DNA of 14,168 bases, taken from positions 1-14,168 of the forward strand of contig DHGW01000089.1 in NCBI GenBank assembly GCA_002402965.1, read 5' to 3'. The stretch comes from Bacteroidales bacterium UBA4788. Lineage in GTDB: Bacteria; Bacteroidota; Bacteroidia; Bacteroidales; VadinHA17. Made by a program: the position numbers and the translations under genes. The stretch's first letter is position 1. Each line of letters begins with the position of its first letter. Below, piece after piece: positions 13,876 to 14,168 of the stretch. The notes below the pieces were generated by a model. That model ran no database searches, was not told the DNA's origin, and saw only the letters and a program-made list of their open reading frames with translations.

Positions 13876-13888
13876 TTACCTTTATAAC
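13876..13888 (+). promoter_or_regulatory. Candidate pnuC promoter element shared with the ECF sigma promoter
   Basis: TTACCTTTATAAC is identical to 3205-3217. It contains TACCTTTA (13877-13884), a TAnnTTTG-like -7 box. The nearest upstream TTG (13849-13851) is 25 bases away, slightly too far. Transcription would begin near 13891, giving a leader of about 45 bases that contains the octamer repeat. No TPP riboswitch or other recognisable aptamer is seen in the 202 bases between the divergent genes. Confidence 0.35.
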
Positions 13889-13909
13889 CACAAAACCATA
13901 TTCATATCG

Positions 13910-13936
13910 GACCTTTCGACCTTCAGACCCTCAGAC
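13910..13936 (+). repeat. Octamer tandem repeat abutting the pnuC start codon
   Basis: Units GACCTTTC (13910-13917), GACCTTCA (13918-13925), GACCCTCA (13926-13933) and a partial GAC (13934-13936) run directly into ATG at 13937. The consensus is GACCTTCA. The repeat occupies the ribosome-landing region and leaves no Shine-Dalgarno sequence. Confidence 0.65.
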
Positions 13937-14168
13937 ATGTTTAACATCGACACCACCCTCTTCGAACTCCTCGGTTACCGGATGAGCCTCCTTGAGATGC
14001 TTGCAGTCATCACCGGGCTGGCAGCCGTCTGGTATGCAGCCAGGGCAAACATCATCACATGGATCTTTGCGCTCGTCAACGCCGTGCTCTTCTTCATGCT
14101 TTATTACCAGGTCAATCTCTATTCGGCTATGGTGCTGCAGCTATTTTTCTTCTGCAATGCAATCTATG
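13937..14168 (+). CDS. pnuC: PnuC-type nicotinamide riboside (vitamin) transporter, N-terminal part
   Basis: Only the first 77 codons lie in the window; the frame stays open to the end. Translation from the ATG at 13937 gives MFNIDTTLFELLGYRMSLLE, then hydrophobic segments with VWYAARANIITWIFALVNAV, LFFMLYYQ and LYSAMVLQLFFFCNAIY. The pattern of W, N, VLFF, LY and LQ-FFF is characteristic of PnuC inner-membrane facilitators, which import nicotinamide riboside for NAD synthesis; relatives carry other vitamins such as thiamine. In Bacteroidota, pnuC is often near a TonB-dependent receptor and thiamine pyrophosphokinase. No TPP riboswitch is visible upstream here, so thiamine transport is not supported. 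No Shine-Dalgarno precedes the start, and an octamer repeat abuts it. The internal ATG at 13982 is a possible alternative start (MSLLEMLAV), but the upstream ATG is preferred. Confidence 0.85.
   Translation, partial: MFNIDTTLFELLGYRMSLLEMLAVITGLAAVWYAARANIITWIFALVNAVLFFMLYYQVNLYSAMVLQLFFFCNAIY

Noticed and set aside
13744..13936. Possible TPP or other riboswitch upstream of pnuC
   Set aside because: The conserved TPP aptamer strings such as CTGAGA and the ACC-TGAT region are absent, and no other aptamer core could be recognised.

Overview
The window looks like a chromosomal segment of a Bacteroidota bacterium, most likely Bacteroidales-like, with moderate GC. The support is: an ECF sigma factor followed by a combined anti-sigma/outer-membrane barrel protein; -7 boxes of the Bacteroidota form TAnnTTTG or TAnnTTTA; start codons mostly without a Shine-Dalgarno sequence; a UvrA with the degenerate first zinc motif I associate with this phylum; and a YIP1-like membrane protein beside smpB. 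Nothing points to a phage, plasmid or genomic island. Genes are tightly packed and ordinary in composition.

Layout. (1) 1-3068: a metal-ion ABC transporter ATPase and permease (znuC-znuB type), then a dihydrolipoyl dehydrogenase (lpdA). All three overlap by 1-4 bases and are probably one transcript. (2) 3235-5098: an ECF sigma factor overlapping a protein with a cytoplasmic head, one inner-membrane helix, a periplasmic linker of about 120 residues and a C-terminal outer-membrane barrel. This matches the architecture of dual membrane-spanning anti-sigma factors. (3) 5183-9709: lytic transglycosylase, uvrA and a LOG-family nucleotide phosphoribohydrolase, spaced 6-9 bases apart. (4) 10767-9710, minus strand: a YIP1-like membrane protein then smpB, whose stop codon directly abuts that of the LOG gene. 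(5) 10847-11770: miaA, divergent from the YIP1 gene. (6) 13734-11950, minus strand: a MutS-related ATPase with predicted membrane helices. (7) 13937-end: the first 77 codons of a PnuC-type vitamin transporter.

The least ordinary DNA lies between and at the edges of genes. A composite repeat (a heptamer array related to AGGCAAT plus units of about 48 bases carrying a TTN4-GTA-N4AT hairpin) occurs at 1-94 and again at 11762-11930. Its stem bases differ between copies but stay complementary. One copy supplies the znuC start codon, and the heptamer array supplies the miaA stop codon. The last 18 codons of lpdA are followed, after its stop, by a decayed 54-base copy in the same phase. A short octamer tandem repeat runs directly into the pnuC start codon.

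Functionally the genes are mainly housekeeping: metal uptake, 2-oxoacid dehydrogenase chemistry, cell-wall turnover, excision repair, trans-translation, tRNA modification and pyridine-nucleotide precursor uptake. The one evident signalling module is the ECF sigma/envelope-spanning anti-sigma pair, which lies immediately upstream of a cell-wall-cleaving enzyme.
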